NCBI GenBank assembly: GCA_001769215.1
Contig: MEOL01000008.1
Location: 62,001 to 126,000, forward strand
Origin: Bacteroidetes bacterium GWF2_41_31
Lineage (GTDB): Bacteria > Bacteroidota > Bacteroidia > Bacteroidales > F082
Length of the DNA: 64,000 nt
Reading direction: 5' to 3'
Part shown: positions 43,219 to 52,947 of the stretch, piece after piece
Position numbering within the stretch: the first letter of the stretch is position 1
Layout: every line of letters starts with the position of its first letter
Translations under genes and position numbers: made by a program
The notes under the pieces: model-generated
Told to the model about the DNA's origin: nothing
Databases searched by the model: none
What the model saw: only the letters and a program-made list of their open reading frames with translations

Positions 43219-43929
43219 TTAGTAACTTTTTACTTCAAGTCCGCCAAAAATCACCACTCCTTTAATCAGGATGATATTTTTGCTCTCTGTCAGCGCTGTT
43301 TTAATCAGTCGTTTGTCGGTAAATCCACCAAAAATGGAAACCACATCTGATTTGACTTCCCATGTTTCAGGTATAATAAGTTTCGATCCCCCAAACATAT
43401 TAAACACATCGATGGTGCATCCTTCGGGAGAAAGTTCGGCATCCCTCATATTGAACTCGGAACCTCCGAAGATGGCGGTGATACTTCCCCCTTTAAAGTT
43501 TTTCGATTGAACCTGTTTCATGCCTCCACCCAAAATGGCAATATCATCGATGAAATCAGAATTGACACCATTGGGAGGATTTCCATTCCAAACGTTTCTT
43601 CTGCGGTGTCCGCTGCGGCGTGTTAAGATAATTACACCAACTCCCATCAACAAGGCAGGCAAGAAAATCTGGTGTAAATCGATATTGTAATCTACCAGGC
43701 TTGGAAGCCAAAATATAATTCCAAGACCGATCAGCACATAACCCGGAGTTTGCCGCTCTTTGGCAGCCAATAAGATAATCCCGATGCCAATCAGAAGGGT
43801 TTTCCAACTAAAGATGTAATATTTGAGCGGAAAATCTGTTACATTAAAAGTGTCCAATAACAACAATCCACCGGCCAGCATTAATAAAACGCCTGCGATG
43901 ATTCTTTTATCAATAGGTTTTGTTTCCAT
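43219..43929 (-). CDS. LiaF-like membrane protein
   Basis: 236 residues from ATG 43927-43929. Four membrane helices (IAGVLLMLAGGLLLLDTF to FLPALLMGVGVIILTRR) are followed by a C-terminal beta-helix-like domain with repeated IFGG turns (SITAIFGGSEFNMRD, VFNMFGGSKLIIP, VVSIFGGFTDKR, GVVIFGGLEVKSY). This is the cell-wall-active-antibiotic-response/LiaF layout; in Firmicutes LiaF restrains a kinase sensing envelope stress. The kinase gene lies 50 bp downstream on the same strand, which suits such a role. Confidence 0.85.
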   Translation of the reverse strand: METKPIDKRIIAGVLLMLAGGLLLLDTFNVTDFPLKYYIFSWKTLLIGIGIILLAAKERQTPGYVLIGLGIIFWLPSLVDYNIDLHQIFLPALLMGVGVIILTRRSGHRRRNVWNGNPPNGVNSDFIDDIAILGGGMKQVQSKNFKGGSITAIFGGSEFNMRDAELSPEGCTIDVFNMFGGSKLIIPETWEVKSDVVSIFGGFTDKRLIKTALTESKNIILIKGVVIFGGLEVKSY

Positions 43930-44036
43930 TGTAGTAATTTTTTCTTGATTTATGTAGCAAACATAGCTCCATTTTAAGGAGTGGCAAACTAAAAATCGGT
44001 GAATGGCGGACAATTCTCGGTAAATGACCACATTTG

Positions 44037-44495
44037 TTAAAGTATCTGACTTAGCGGGTAATACACAGATGCAATCAAAGCAATCACACCGATGGGTCGG
44101 ATCAGGTTATTCCAGGTATAATTACCATGTGCAATGGCCTGGTAAGTATGGTTGATGGCCGAAAGCAACAGACTTAACAAAAAGGTAAACAACAGGGTAA
44201 TTTCCGACCACACCCCCCAATGGACAAAATACAGCCAAATGGACATGAAGGTGATGGAAAGGAAAAACAAGGCTGTTTGAATCTGATAAGCCGAATTGGC
44301 TCCATAGCCCTTGGCCCTGGCTGCGTCTTTTCCAAAAAACAAACCTTCCACTGCGCTGAATCCCATGATGGGAATGATGAGCCAGGGAAGCAATAGATGA
44401 ATGATTTCTTCTGCAGATCCGCCATAAAAGTAGGCCAGGAAAAATCCAAGGCCAACAGCGATAATCCGTTTTATTTCAAAGAGTTTGACCACCAT
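44037..44495 (-). CDS. Four-helix membrane protein of unknown function (DUF6790-like)
   Basis: 152 residues with four hydrophobic helices (AVGLGFFLAYFYGG, LLLPWLIIPIMGFSAVEGLFFG, IQTALFFLSITFMSIWLYF, ITLLFTFLLSLLLSAINHTYQA). The FGKDAARAKGYGANSAYQIQTAL loop, with GYG-x-N-S-x-Y-Q-x-Q, looks like the DUF6790 family signature. It sits upstream of the LiaF-like gene on the same strand (107 bp). No catalytic motif was seen. Confidence 0.7.
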   Translation of the reverse strand: MVVKLFEIKRIIAVGLGFFLAYFYGGSAEEIIHLLLPWLIIPIMGFSAVEGLFFGKDAARAKGYGANSAYQIQTALFFLSITFMSIWLYFVHWGVWSEITLLFTFLLSLLLSAINHTYQAIAHGNYTWNNLIRPIGVIALIASVYYPLSQIL

Positions 44496-44525
44496 AGTTT
44501 TGAGTTTTTGTCAAAATTAGGTGAT

Positions 44526-45530
44526 TCACAGGTTATTTCCAAATGTTTTTAATAATTGGGCATCGCTGCCAACCCATTGATATTCATCAAAAACATGAGC
44601 AACGGATGTTTCGTATTCATCAAAGGTGTGGCACTTTTTAATTCTGCCAAATACCTTGCCGGGATTTTCAAATCCAAAAGTCAGGTTTGCCCACAGTTCT
44701 TTCATGATACCGATTACATTGAGTCTGTCGTTCAGGTGTTTGCGGTAGGACAAATACAGGTCCTCCATGAATTTCTTAACCAGTATTTTTTGATCTTCCA
44801 GGCCTGGCACGCTGTGTCCTTTGATCTTTGACGGCAAAAATGGATCGGTGAGCAATCCACGACCAATCATGACCCTGCTTATTTGAGGAAATTGTCTGCT
44901 GAAGGTTTGATAGTCTTCTGACGAAAAAATATCGCCATTGTAGACCAAAGGAATTTGTACCAAATCAACCACTCTGGCCAGCGAATCCCAATCCACCGCA
45001 CCTTTATATAGTTGAATGCCAAGCCGCGCATGTACGGTCAATTCGCTGATATGGTATTGGTTAAAAAGTGGGATCAATGACTCAATTTCGGTTGGAGCAT
45101 GGTAACCCAACCGGCATTTTACAGATAATTTGGTTGGTATGTTTGACATTAAGCCGCTCAGAATCTCTTCCACCATTTCAGGGTGGGGCAACATTCCGGA
45201 GCCCCTTTTTTTGTTGGCAACCCGTGAATAAGGGCAGCCCAGGTTCCAGTTAATTTCCCGGTGTCCCAGTTGATGACAATGATTTGCAAAATGCAACATC
45301 TCACCGGCATCTTTGCTCAATATCTGAGGAATCACCGGAATGTGATTGTGTTGCAAAACTTCCAGCTCCCTGGCCTTTGAGGCATTGCCCTTTTCTGTTG
45401 GGACGCTTGAATAAAACGGTGTGTACAATTTATCCACAAAGGGAAAATGTTTGCTGTAACATTCCCGGTAGGTATAAGTAGTAATTCCCTGAAATGGAGC
45501 AAGGTATATGACCGGGGTTTCCTGGTTCAT
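44526..45530 (-). CDS. tRNA-dihydrouridine synthase family protein
   Basis: 334 residues. IYLAPFQGITTYTYREC, VIPQILSKDA, INWNLGCPYSRVANKKRGSGML with catalytic Cys99, the SELTVHARL segment and VYNGDIFSSEDYQ/VMIGRGLL for FMN phosphate binding place it in the Dus family. It reduces uridine in tRNA D-loops; which positions cannot be told. The branch resembles DusC more than DusB. It is transcribed alone. Confidence 0.93.
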   Translation of the reverse strand: MNQETPVIYLAPFQGITTYTYRECYSKHFPFVDKLYTPFYSSVPTEKGNASKARELEVLQHNHIPVIPQILSKDAGEMLHFANHCHQLGHREINWNLGCPYSRVANKKRGSGMLPHPEMVEEILSGLMSNIPTKLSVKCRLGYHAPTEIESLIPLFNQYHISELTVHARLGIQLYKGAVDWDSLARVVDLVQIPLVYNGDIFSSEDYQTFSRQFPQISRVMIGRGLLTDPFLPSKIKGHSVPGLEDQKILVKKFMEDLYLSYRKHLNDRLNVIGIMKELWANLTFGFENPGKVFGRIKKCHTFDEYETSVAHVFDEYQWVGSDAQLLKTFGNNL

Positions 45531-45588
45531 CCTGGTAATTGAGTAAGATAGTTATTTTACGACTGACAGTTCTGCAATATTCAATGCG

Positions 45589-46566
45589 TTACCACCCAAG
45601 CAAATAGGCAAAAATCAGAGGAGCCACGATGGTAGCATCTGATTCGATAATGAATTTTGGTGTGTTGATATCGAGTTTCCCCCAGGTTATCTTTTCGTTG
45701 GGTACCGCCCCTGAGTACGAACCGTAACTGGTGGTTGAGTCGCTGATCTGGCAGAAATAACTCCAGAACGGAGTGTCGTAGCGTTCCATGTCCTGATAGA
45801 GCATGGGTACAACGCAGATGGGGAAATCGCCGGCAATTCCTCCGCCAATCTGGAAAAATCCAATGCCCTGTTCTTTGGTGTTGTTGGTATACCAATCGGC
45901 CAGCCACGTCATATATTCAATCCCTGATTTCATGGTGGAGGGATTCAATTCGCCTTTGATACAATAAGAGGCAAAAATATTTCCCATGGTCGAATCTTCC
46001 CAACCCGGCACCACGATGGGCAGGTTTTTTTTGGCAGCGGCCAGCATCCAGCTATTTTTCGGGTCTATCTCATAATATTGTTCCAACACGCCTGACAACA
46101 GCATTTTATACATGTATTCATGTGGGAAAAAGCGCTCACCCCTGTCCTGTGCATCTTTCCAGATTTTGAAGATGTGTTTCTGCAATCTTCTAAAAGCTTC
46201 TTCTTCGGGAATACAGGTGTCGGTAACGCGGTTCAGCCCACTTTCCATCAGATCCCACTCTTGTTGAGGAGTTAAATCACGGTAGTTTGGTACACGTTTA
46301 TAGTGCGAGTGTGCTACCAGATTCATGATGTCTTCTTCCAGGTTAGCGCCGGTACAGGTGATAATCTGCACCTTGTCCTGGCGGATCATTTCGGCCAGCG
46401 ACTTGCCCAGTTCAGCTGTGCTCATCGCTCCGGCTAAAGTGATCATCATTTTGTTACCCTTCTCAAGTTGTACTTCATAACCGGCAGCGGCATCAACCAA
46501 CGATGCAGCATTAAAATGTTTGTAATGCTCAACGATAAAATGCGATATAGGTCCTTTATTTTTCAT
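45589..46566 (-). CDS. Deoxyhypusine synthase-like protein without catalytic Lys
   Basis: 325 residues with the deoxyhypusine synthase fold: MITLAGAMSTAELGKSLAEM, TCTGANLEEDI, PIVVPGWEDSTMGN and SYGSYSGAVPNEKITWGKL (NAD and spermidine sites). The enzyme's Lys in GGGVVKHH becomes Gly246 in IGGGIAGDFP, so the eIF5A-linked enamine-Lys chemistry cannot occur. Bacteria lack eIF5A; homologues in polyamine operons are thought to make polyamines by aminobutyl or aminopropyl transfer. The gene overlaps speB by 11 bp and follows the arginine decarboxylase, supporting a polyamine product. Confidence 0.88.
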   Translation of the reverse strand: MKNKGPISHFIVEHYKHFNAASLVDAAAGYEVQLEKGNKMMITLAGAMSTAELGKSLAEMIRQDKVQIITCTGANLEEDIMNLVAHSHYKRVPNYRDLTPQQEWDLMESGLNRVTDTCIPEEEAFRRLQKHIFKIWKDAQDRGERFFPHEYMYKMLLSGVLEQYYEIDPKNSWMLAAAKKNLPIVVPGWEDSTMGNIFASYCIKGELNPSTMKSGIEYMTWLADWYTNNTKEQGIGFFQIGGGIAGDFPICVVPMLYQDMERYDTPFWSYFCQISDSTTSYGSYSGAVPNEKITWGKLDINTPKFIIESDATIVAPLIFAYLLGW

Positions 46567-47413
46567 CAGTATAAAATTTGTAACTCAACATTTTATAAAA
46601 CAATTTGGCCGTGAGGAAGGTGGGGGCTTTGTTTCCTGCAATGGGTGCAAGTTCAACCAAATCGAACCCGACTACCTGTCGTTGTTCAAATACCTTTCTG
46701 AGATACCTGATCGTGGTATTCCAATCAAGACCGCCGGGCTCAGGTGTGCCTGTAGCAGGCATGATGGAAGGATCCAATCCATCCAGATCGAAGGTAATGT
46801 ATACTTTTTCGCCCATCAGGTTGATGGATTTTTGCATCCAATCGGTAGTTCCATACATGTCCTCTGCAAAAAAACACTTGTCACGATTGAGGTATTCCAA
46901 TTCACAGCTATCCATGCTGCGGATTCCTACCTGGATGAGGTTGGTATTCTGAGAGGCATCGTGGACGGCACAGGCATGATTGTAGGGAGTGCCCATATAA
47001 TCTTTGCGCAAATCGGCGTGTGCATCGAGCTGTAGAATGGTGATGTCAGGATATTTCTCATATACTGCTTTGATCACACCAATGCTGATGCTGTGTTCGC
47101 CACCAAAAAAGGTGACAAACTTGCCGGTGGCCAGCATGTTTTTAGCACTTTCGTATGATTTATTAAACATCACTTCAGGCGAGGTAAGCCCTGTTAATGG
47201 AGGAAACATGTAAACGCCTTTTCTAAAGACTTCCGAATTGGTTTCGATGTCGTAAATTTCCATGTTTTCGGTCGCATCTAAAAATGCATCGAGAGCTCCA
47301 TCTGCACCTTTGCCCCAGGTGCTGGTCCCATCATAGGGGATCGACTGAAATAAGATGGAGGCATGTTCGAAGCCTGCATATTTCTCTTCAATTCCTGCGA
47401 AAGTTTTCATCAT
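46556..47413 (-). CDS. speB: Agmatinase / ureohydrolase
   Basis: 285 residues with the binuclear manganese ligands of ureohydrolases: FFGGEHSISIGV (His), LQLDAHADLRKDY (Asp, His, Asp) and ITFDLDGLDPSIMPATGTPEPGG (Asp, Asp). Agmatinase (agmatine to putrescine and urea) is favoured over arginase by the arginine decarboxylase directly upstream, whose TAA touches this ATG, and by the deoxyhypusine-synthase-like gene after it. The gene opens with two Met codons. Confidence 0.93.
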   Translation of the reverse strand: MMKTFAGIEEKYAGFEHASILFQSIPYDGTSTWGKGADGALDAFLDATENMEIYDIETNSEVFRKGVYMFPPLTGLTSPEVMFNKSYESAKNMLATGKFVTFFGGEHSISIGVIKAVYEKYPDITILQLDAHADLRKDYMGTPYNHACAVHDASQNTNLIQVGIRSMDSCELEYLNRDKCFFAEDMYGTTDWMQKSINLMGEKVYITFDLDGLDPSIMPATGTPEPGGLDWNTTIRYLRKVFEQRQVVGFDLVELAPIAGNKAPTFLTAKLFYKMLSYKFYTDEK

Positions 47414-48820
47414 TTATTCGGTATATCCCAGGATGTTTAACATTTCAAAAACTGACTGTTCGTTACGGTAAACATGGTCGATAACGTTACCCGTTTCATC
47501 GCGGTCGATGATGACATGTTTAGGAGATGGAATCAGGCAGTGTTTGATACCGCCATATCCGCTAATGGAATCCTGGTAGGCTCCTGTATGAAAAAAACCA
47601 ATATAGAGTGGTTCTTCATCTTCTGCATTGTATTTAGGCAGCAAAATTTGCTGATTAAGGTCTTCGGAGTTATAATAATCAGAATGGTCGCAACTGATGC
47701 CACCAATATTAACCCGGGTATATTCATTATCCCATTTATTGATAGGCAACAGGATAAACTTTTCGTGTAACGACCAGGCGTCAGGAATGGTATTCATCAG
47801 GCTGTTATCCACTATGTACCAGCGCTCTGTATCATTTTGCTGCTTTTGCTCTATCACTTTAAATATGATGGCCCCACTCTCACCAACCGTATATTTTCCG
47901 AATTCGGTAAATAAATCAGGTTCGTCTACCCCTTCTGCTTCGCAAGCATCTTTAATGTTTTTTACAATTTCACGGATCATGTATTCGTAATTGTATTCAA
48001 AACCCAGGTGATTTCTGATAGGAAAACCGCCGCCCAGATTCAGTGCGTCAAGTGTGGGACATTGTTTTTTGAGTTCGGTAAACAACTTCACGGCTTTTTG
48101 AAATTCCCCCCAGTAATATAGATTGTCTTTGATGCCCGAATCCACAAAAAAGTGAAACATCACCAATTCAAATTTTTCATTTCCTTTGATGCGTTTGTTA
48201 AAAAAGTCCATCATTTCGGTATGCCTGATACCTAATCTGGAGGTGTAATAAGCCGACTGTGGTTCTTCATCAATGGCCATGCGCACCCCTATTTTGATCC
48301 TGTTTTTACCCGCCAGACGCTCCAGGCTTGCTAATTCGGTAGGGCTGTCCAGGACTGTTATGGAGTTTTTAAACCCCCGGTTTTGCATGTTGATGATTTT
48401 GGTAATGTATTCATCAGTTTTATAGCCATTGTGAACGATGGTAATGGATTTATCGATTTCGCCCTTTTCGTAAAGACTTAATATCAAATCAATGTCGAAG
48501 GAAGAAGAAGTTTCTAAATCGACGTCATGTTTTAACGCCGCACCAATAACATGGTGAAAGTGACTGCATTTGGTACAATAACAATAGTTGTATTTTCCTG
48601 CATAACCATTGGCTTTCATGGCCCGCTTAAAAAGGTTTTTTGCTTTTTTAATCTGGTCGGCAATGCGGGGGAGGTACATTAATTTAAAAGGTGTATCGTA
48701 CTTATCAATCAAGTATTTAAGCGATACTCCGTAAAAAGTAAGGTATCCATCACGCAGATCAAATCCCTCCTGGGGGAAATAGTAACTCTGCTCAACTAAG
48801 TCAAAATACGTGTTCTTCAT
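47414..48820 (-). CDS. Arginine decarboxylase, alanine-racemase fold
   Basis: 468 residues. PLP-dependent group IV decarboxylase: YNYCYCTKCSHFHHVIGAAL carries the Schiff-base Lys (unusual Cys-rich setting), followed by DVDLETSSSFDIDL, NLGGGFPIRNHLGFEY and FTEFGKYTVGESGAIIFKV. It is shorter than SpeA of Escherichia coli (658) and matches the arginine decarboxylase branch common in Bacteroidota. It makes agmatine for the agmatinase encoded immediately downstream. Diaminopimelate decarboxylase and carboxynorspermidine decarboxylase are related folds, but the operon argues for arginine. Confidence 0.88.
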   Translation of the reverse strand: MKNTYFDLVEQSYYFPQEGFDLRDGYLTFYGVSLKYLIDKYDTPFKLMYLPRIADQIKKAKNLFKRAMKANGYAGKYNYCYCTKCSHFHHVIGAALKHDVDLETSSSFDIDLILSLYEKGEIDKSITIVHNGYKTDEYITKIINMQNRGFKNSITVLDSPTELASLERLAGKNRIKIGVRMAIDEEPQSAYYTSRLGIRHTEMMDFFNKRIKGNEKFELVMFHFFVDSGIKDNLYYWGEFQKAVKLFTELKKQCPTLDALNLGGGFPIRNHLGFEYNYEYMIREIVKNIKDACEAEGVDEPDLFTEFGKYTVGESGAIIFKVIEQKQQNDTERWYIVDNSLMNTIPDAWSLHEKFILLPINKWDNEYTRVNIGGISCDHSDYYNSEDLNQQILLPKYNAEDEEPLYIGFFHTGAYQDSISGYGGIKHCLIPSPKHVIIDRDETGNVIDHVYRNEQSVFEMLNILGYTE

Positions 48821-48916
48821 TTGCTATGCAGCCATATAAATAAGTTAGAATTTTTTGTGATTGCAAAATAACACTTCTTTTTAGTAAAAAAGAGACATTT
48901 GGGTTAAAAAAATGGA

Positions 48917-49972
48917 CTAAGGTTTCTTAACTGTTTTTTTTTCTTTGGCAAAAACCTTTCTAAGCCATATGGGCAGGACAATTACGCCAACTGCAAGATA
49001 GGGGTAATAGGAAATAATACGCCAGAAAATAGCCAGTGGGGCATACCAGGAATCGTTTGGAATAAAGTCGCCGAGGAAATTAGAGAACACAAATTCGGCG
49101 ATGCCGCTTCCTCCGGGAGTAGGACTTACCAAAAGGATGATCCACATGCTTAGCTGACGACCCAAAATGAGCAGGTGATCGGCGATGCTAAACTCCACTT
49201 GCAAAAAGGCCAATAACAAGAAATTCACCACCCAGTACCTGCCTACCCAGGCAAGAATCGTGGCGCCCATACTCTTCATCCAGTATTTAATTGGTTTTTT
49301 CCGAATGGCTTCGGAAGTGTATATCAACTGGTTGGCCGACTTACGGGCACGAAGTCGCCAACGTATTAGAATAGGAAAAAGAAATATCCATGATAGAACG
49401 GATTTAAAAAGCTGGGGATTGATAAACAGTGCATAGGCCAGAAACAGGGTATAAGCAAAAATAATTCCGTAACCGATGTAAAAAGCGGCAATGATTTCTT
49501 CATAGGATTGTGAATCGGGTGGGAAAATTTTGTCGCCAAACAAGAAATATACAATAGGAACAGAGACAATAAAAAAAACTTCATCCAAAAAAGTGGCGGT
49601 AAGAACAACGGCTGTGCTTCTCCCTCCACTCAAACCTTCTTTATACAGGAAGAAAATTGCGGGTCCTGTACCGCCTGCTACGGAAGGTGAAATAGCGGAA
49701 CTGAATTCCCATAACATGATCACATTAAAGGCTTGTTTCCAACTTAACTTGTTATTGGTTAAAACGATGATGCGGTACATGTAACTTAAATCGCGCACAG
49801 CCATCATTAAGAAAGCCAGAAACAGGTAATATACTAATTTCCAGGAAAATGTGATAAAGCTAAAGGTGTCTGAATCGAAATTGCGAAACAGTAAATATCC
49901 GCTTACACCCAGACCTATAAGGATGGGCCAGATGATGCGTTTGGGTCGTAAGCTGTTGATTATTTTATCCAC
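48917..49972 (-). CDS. UPF0104/YbhN-type flippase-like membrane protein
   Basis: 351 residues with about eight membrane helices. LMMAVRDLSYMYRIIVLTNNKLSWKQAF, EFSSAISPSVAGGTGPAIFFLYKEG and LLVSPTPGGSGIAEFVFSNF are hallmarks of the lysylphosphatidylglycerol-synthetase transmembrane (LPG_synthase_TM) family. Members without the C-terminal transferase domain probably move lipids across a membrane. It follows PBP1A on the same strand at a 124-bp distance. Confidence 0.88.
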   Translation of the reverse strand: MDKIINSLRPKRIIWPILIGLGVSGYLLFRNFDSDTFSFITFSWKLVYYLFLAFLMMAVRDLSYMYRIIVLTNNKLSWKQAFNVIMLWEFSSAISPSVAGGTGPAIFFLYKEGLSGGRSTAVVLTATFLDEVFFIVSVPIVYFLFGDKIFPPDSQSYEEIIAAFYIGYGIIFAYTLFLAYALFINPQLFKSVLSWIFLFPILIRWRLRARKSANQLIYTSEAIRKKPIKYWMKSMGATILAWVGRYWVVNFLLLAFLQVEFSIADHLLILGRQLSMWIILLVSPTPGGSGIAEFVFSNFLGDFIPNDSWYAPLAIFWRIISYYPYLAVGVIVLPIWLRKVFAKEKKTVKKP

Positions 49973-50096
49973 TGAATTTTCGATTCAAAGCACAAAGATA
50001 ATAGGATTCTGCCCTATTTGCCAATCATTTTGCACTTTATTGGGCTGGTTTGTGGTGATCTCAGGATTAAGATGAAATGATGATATAAGCCAGAAC

Positions 50097-52364
50097 TTAA
50101 AACTCATCGGTATCGGATTTGTAACCTGACGAATTCTTTTGATCACGATCGTATTTTTCGCAATCGAATTCTATGCTGACATCTTTCAAAGGTTTTTCAA
50201 AATCTCCCTGGCTGATTCCCAGCGATGGATCTGAGTATACTTTTCTCATGTACAAGGCCCAAATGGGCAAGGCCATATTGGCCCCCTGCCCGAGGCTGAT
50301 GCTCCTGAAATGTACACTTCTGTCGTCCGCCCCCACCCAAATTCCTGTGGTCAGGTCAGGGGTGATGCCCATAAACCAACCATCCGACTGGTTTTGAGTT
50401 GTTCCTGTTTTTCCGGCAATGGGGTTCTCAAATCCGTACCTGTAACGCAAGCGTATTCCAGTTCCGGTCTCCACAACACCTTGCATCAGTCGCAACATTT
50501 TGTATGCGGTTACTTCGTCCATGGCTTCGGTTTTCTTAGCAACAAATCTTTCGAGGGTATTGCCATTGTGGTCCTCGATCACCGTAACAAATATTGGTTC
50601 GACGTATACGCCTTTATCGGCGAACGTATTCATTGCACCTACCATCTCGTACAGTGAAATATCAGGTGTTCCAAGAGCGATCGATGGAACAGCCGGAATA
50701 TCGGAGGTTACTCCCATTTTATGCGCCATATTAACAACCGATTGGGGCGAAAACCGGTTGATGAGATAGGCCGAAATCCAGTTGTTTGAATTGGCCAGGG
50801 CCCATTTTAGCGTGACTTCTTCTCCAATACGTTCGTCGCTGGAATTCTTAGGCGACCAAAATGTACCATCGTAAAGCTCAACACTATATTGAATATTCGA
50901 AACTTTATAGCAAGGTGAATATTCACCTTCCTGCATGGCCAGGGTATATAAAAAGGGCTTAAAGGTTGAGCCTACCTGACGTTTTCCCTGAATAACATGG
51001 TCGAATTTAAAATACCGGAAATCGTTTCCTCCAACATAAGCGCGTACAAACCCCGTTCTCGACTCCATCGATATCAAGCCTGCCTGCATAAAAAATTTGT
51101 AATACCTGATCGAATCCAAAGGCGTCATGATTGTATCTATGTCGCCGGCCCAACTAAAAACGCGCATCTCCACAGGTATTTTGAACGACATCAAAATAGA
51201 ATCTGTAGGAATTCCGGCATTTTTCATCACCCTGTAACGCTCACTTCTCCTAACAGCCTGATCGATGATTTGTTGTACTGCCTCTTGTGGATCTTCATTG
51301 TCGAAAGCAAAAGGGGCATTTGTATAACCCTTCCAGTGTTGATAAAAATCGGGCTGTAAGTCATTGGCCAGATGTTCCTGCACGGCCTCTTCGGCATAGC
51401 GCTGCATCTTTGAATCGATCGTAGTGTATATCTTTAATCCGTCTTTGTATAAATTATACGACGTTCCGTCAGGTTTTGTATGTTCATCGCACCATTTTTT
51501 AAGTTGACCACGCAGGTACTCCCTAAAATAACGGGCCAATCCCTGATTGTGATCCATTTGTGCGAATTTTGAAACGCCAAGAGGCAGCTGTTTAACCGAA
51601 TCCCGTATCTGGTTAGAAATAAAACCATATTTGGCCATTTGGTTGAGCACTACATTACGGCGGGCTAAAGAAGCTGTAGGATGTGTTATGGGGCTGTATC
51701 TTGAAGGCGCATTCACGATGCCAGCCATCAGGGCCGCTTCCTGTAGATTGAGCGAATCGGGTTCCTTAGCAAAATAAGTGGCTGTGGCGGCTTTAATACC
51801 AAAGGCATTATGTCCAAAAAAGACGGTATTAAGGTACATGGCAGCTATTTCCTGCTTGGAGTAATATCGTTCCAATTTGATGGCAGTTACCCATTCCTGG
51901 AACTTACGTATCACCAGTTGAGGTTTGTTAAGTTGTCCGCGCGGGAATAAGTTCTTGGCCAATTGCTGCGTTAGCGTACTTCCTCCTCCTTTGTTGTTAC
52001 CGGTGATCACTCCAAAAGCTACGCGTAATAGCGCTCGTTCATCTATACCTGAATGTTTTTCGAATCGAACATCCTCTATGGCCATCAATGCGTTGATTAA
52101 ATGGGGGCTTACATCCCTGTAATTGATATTGGATCTGTTTTCAATAAAATAGGTGCCTAACAAAACGCCATCCGATGAGTACACTTCTGAGGCCAGGTTG
52201 CTTTCGGGATTTTCGAGCTCCTCGAAAGAAGGCATGGGTCCAAACCACTGGTCAATAATACCAACGAAGAAAATAACGGTAAGTGCCACAGCCATAAACC
52301 AAATCAACCAAAACTTCACCAGATAATTAAGCGTTTTTTTACTCTTGGGATTGTCTTTTGCCAT
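50097..52364 (-). CDS. Class A penicillin-binding protein (PBP1A)
   Basis: 755 residues. One N-terminal membrane helix (FWLIWFMAVALTVIFFVG), a GT51 glycosyltransferase domain with EDVRFEKHSGID and GGSTLTQQLAKNLFPRGQ, then a transpeptidase domain with the active Ser motif QVGSTFKPFLY (SxxK), ALANSNNWISAY (SxN) and AGKTGTTQ (KTG). It polymerises and cross-links peptidoglycan in the periplasm. It comes 48 bp after gldH. The C-terminus is acidic. Confidence 0.96.
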   Translation of the reverse strand: MAKDNPKSKKTLNYLVKFWLIWFMAVALTVIFFVGIIDQWFGPMPSFEELENPESNLASEVYSSDGVLLGTYFIENRSNINYRDVSPHLINALMAIEDVRFEKHSGIDERALLRVAFGVITGNNKGGGSTLTQQLAKNLFPRGQLNKPQLVIRKFQEWVTAIKLERYYSKQEIAAMYLNTVFFGHNAFGIKAATATYFAKEPDSLNLQEAALMAGIVNAPSRYSPITHPTASLARRNVVLNQMAKYGFISNQIRDSVKQLPLGVSKFAQMDHNQGLARYFREYLRGQLKKWCDEHTKPDGTSYNLYKDGLKIYTTIDSKMQRYAEEAVQEHLANDLQPDFYQHWKGYTNAPFAFDNEDPQEAVQQIIDQAVRRSERYRVMKNAGIPTDSILMSFKIPVEMRVFSWAGDIDTIMTPLDSIRYYKFFMQAGLISMESRTGFVRAYVGGNDFRYFKFDHVIQGKRQVGSTFKPFLYTLAMQEGEYSPCYKVSNIQYSVELYDGTFWSPKNSSDERIGEEVTLKWALANSNNWISAYLINRFSPQSVVNMAHKMGVTSDIPAVPSIALGTPDISLYEMVGAMNTFADKGVYVEPIFVTVIEDHNGNTLERFVAKKTEAMDEVTAYKMLRLMQGVVETGTGIRLRYRYGFENPIAGKTGTTQNQSDGWFMGITPDLTTGIWVGADDRSVHFRSISLGQGANMALPIWALYMRKVYSDPSLGISQGDFEKPLKDVSIEFDCEKYDRDQKNSSGYKSDTDEF

Positions 52365-52412
52365 ATTGCTGTTTATTGTGGTAAATTTAAGATCTGGTTT
52401 TCACGTTTTTAA

Positions 52413-52892
52413 CTATTGGCCATAGGTAGTTAACCTGAGTCCCAAATGGGTGATTTCGTTCAAGGTATCGGTTCGCATGGCTTGCTGAACAAGAAACTGA
52501 TAATGACCTTTTTGTGGAAAAAACAAAGGTGACTTTAAGGTGATTTCATCATCGCGCAAGTTACCCCATCCTTTTCCCACCCATTGTCCCGCGGGATCGG
52601 CCAACATAAGTTCGATGGTATCGCGGCTCATTTTTCCTTCGGGAAATCGGGTGGTTAAAAAAATATATAGGTTGCTATAACGGTAGTTGGTGGTATGGCG
52701 TAAGGTTAATTCAAAATGATATGGAGTAATGGTATCGGAAATATCCAAATCAAAGTTAACAGCTTCATTCTTAAACCAGCCGTTCTCCGGCAAGGTAACC
52801 TGTTGATCGTATAGGGTATGAACGTCGCATGAAACCAGTACCAAGACCGCGAATAAGATTAAGACACCTTGTTTGAAACCCTTATGCAACAT
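52413..52892 (-). CDS. gldH: Gliding motility lipoprotein GldH
   Basis: 159 residues. Signal and lipobox GVLILFAVLVLVSC. VTLPENGWFKNEAVNFDLDI, RHTTNYRYSNLYIFLTTRFPEG, GQWVGKGWGNLRDDEITLKSP and FVQ-type QAMRTDTLNEITHLGLRL match GldH. In Flavobacterium johnsoniae GldH is needed for gliding. In many non-gliding Bacteroidota it is retained beside ricT and a PBP1A gene, as here. It overlaps none of its neighbours; the gap to ricT is 55 bp. Confidence 0.92.
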   Translation of the reverse strand: MLHKGFKQGVLILFAVLVLVSCDVHTLYDQQVTLPENGWFKNEAVNFDLDISDTITPYHFELTLRHTTNYRYSNLYIFLTTRFPEGKMSRDTIELMLADPAGQWVGKGWGNLRDDEITLKSPLFFPQKGHYQFLVQQAMRTDTLNEITHLGLRLTTYGQ

Positions 52893-52947
52893 CTTTAATC
52901 AATTAGTATGATAATGAATTATTAACAATTTTATTGCCTTATGACTT

